Source: Anthracocystis setariae
Taxonomy: Eukaryota > Basidiomycota > Ustilaginomycetes > Ustilaginales > Ustilaginaceae
NCBI GenBank assembly: GCA_928724745.1
Contig: CAKMXJ010000037.1
Location: 434,001 to 498,000 of the forward strand
DNA length: 64,000 bases
Reading direction: 5' to 3'
Under the pieces are notes generated by a model. It was not told where the DNA came from and ran no database searches. It worked only from the letters and a program-made list of their open reading frames with translations. Position numbers and translations under genes: made by a program. Of this stretch, positions 63,201 to 64,000 are shown piece by piece. How positions within the stretch are numbered: the first letter of the stretch is position 1; every line of letters begins with the position of its first letter.

Positions 63201-64000
63201 GTTTCGGCCACGCGAGGTGGAGGAGTCGTGCGTTTTTTCGGTTTGCCTCCTCCCTTCAGCATCGTCCTGTGACCATCATTCCGCGAGCTCCATGCTCCCT
63301 ATTGGCTACCTTGGGCACCTCAGAGCTGGCTCAGAAAGGACATCAGGAAGACTTGAAAATCGGCTGTTTGGATCGAGCGGTTATCCGTCACGATTGGTCG
63401 AAAAAGAGATGAACAACTTTCTCAATGGATCTCGACATTTGGACAAGAGTTGTTGTTTCTAAGACAACGGATGAACTTACGATATGGATGAGTAATGAAT
63501 AGCTTTTGCTGCGCCCTCTGCAGCTACACGGGTAATTGGACGATCATTGAATCAGCCGGATAACACGGACGCTAGCCCCCACTGTGCTTGGAGCTCCGAA
63601 TCTGTTCTACTGCCTCCACTTGATCATCTCGAGAGATGCGCATGGCTGTAGCGCTTTACAGTAGATGCCAGCGCTGATACCCTTCTCCCTGGTGGACTCA
63701 AGAGTGGTGGAAATACTTTGTCGGTCTCAGGTGTCCAGGTGATGTCGGAACTAAAGCGTCGAACAAGGCAAGTTCCTTGATTACTTCTACGGATTTGAGT
63801 CGCCTGTCACATTCCTCAAACCCGAATCGAGCAACAGCAGAACACTTTTGATGGTATGATGTGGGCAGACAACTTCCGTGGCTAGCAATGCGGGGTATCC
63901 CCAACATCCGGAGTACCATGTCAATGAGACCGTTTCATCATTGGTATCCCGTCATCTTGATGTGTTTCTTTCCACTACCGACACCATCTTGCTCTTCCTT
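60237..64000. other. 3.8 kb region without supportable genes
   Basis: It contains CTTT repeats (about 60495-60515), T-rich sequence (about 61420-61445) and scattered TACTGTA/CAGTAC motifs (about 61348, 61603 and 62153). The longest ORFs (60733-61188 plus, 63007-63462 plus, 62525-62791 plus) have no recognisable domain, signal peptide or coherent composition. A gene with several introns could be missed. Confidence 0.5.

Overview
The window is nuclear DNA of a smut-type basidiomycete (Ustilaginales). The evidence is a Rep1-type repellent precursor gene at about 49-51 kb (a family known from Ustilago maydis and relatives), compact and mostly intron-poor genes, short introns (74-117 nt) with GTAAGT-like donors, GC-rich coding sequence, and long Ser/Pro/Gln-rich disordered tails. 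The species cannot be named from the sequence alone. Starts were placed at real ATG codons, so several genes begin downstream of where their open frame begins.

Layout, 0-51 kb (conserved housekeeping block, 18 to 19 genes): a PH-domain Caf120/Skg3-like protein (5' end outside the window); an RKM5-like methyltransferase; a 2.7 kb gap; a cytosolic GH63-like protein; the spliceosomal cyclophilin CWC27 divergent from a CoA-type Nudix hydrolase; NOP15 divergent from the Hsp90 cochaperone p23/SBA1; a three-exon DGAT2; the DEAH helicase PRP22; a peroxisomal-type amine oxidase; the chitin-synthase regulator SKT5/CHS4 with a CaaX end; a WW-domain protein; complex I subunit NDUFA5; an RWD/DUF1115 protein; RCF2; a NIM1/Gin4-type kinase; a 4.4 kb gap; CENP-O/MCM21 and METTL16, which may be one spliced gene; a Zn2Cys6-PAS regulator of the Ert1/Rds2 type with an apparent one-base frameshift; and Rep1.

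Layout, 51-64 kb (gene-sparse): only two further genes are convincing, both secreted and both with Kex2 dibasic sites. One (57.4 kb) carries tandem TNDDKFLYK repeats and is split by an in-frame TGA from a Kre9/Knh1-like C-terminal module. The other (59.5 kb) is two Kre9/Knh1-like modules in tandem, each opened by a KR site. With Rep1 these make three putative Kex2 substrates in about 11.4 kb, the most interesting part of the window. Rep1 and the 57.4 kb gene also share a 12-nt extended TATA box (TATAAAGACTCC).

Other signals: many short CAGTAC/TACTGTA palindromes restricted to intergenic DNA, several long microsatellites in promoters or just after stop codons, and an in-frame intron whose branch-site sequence overlaps the CENP-O stop codon. 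No rRNA, convincing tRNA, CRISPR or intact transposon was seen. All domain and family calls are by reading the proteins; no database was searched.
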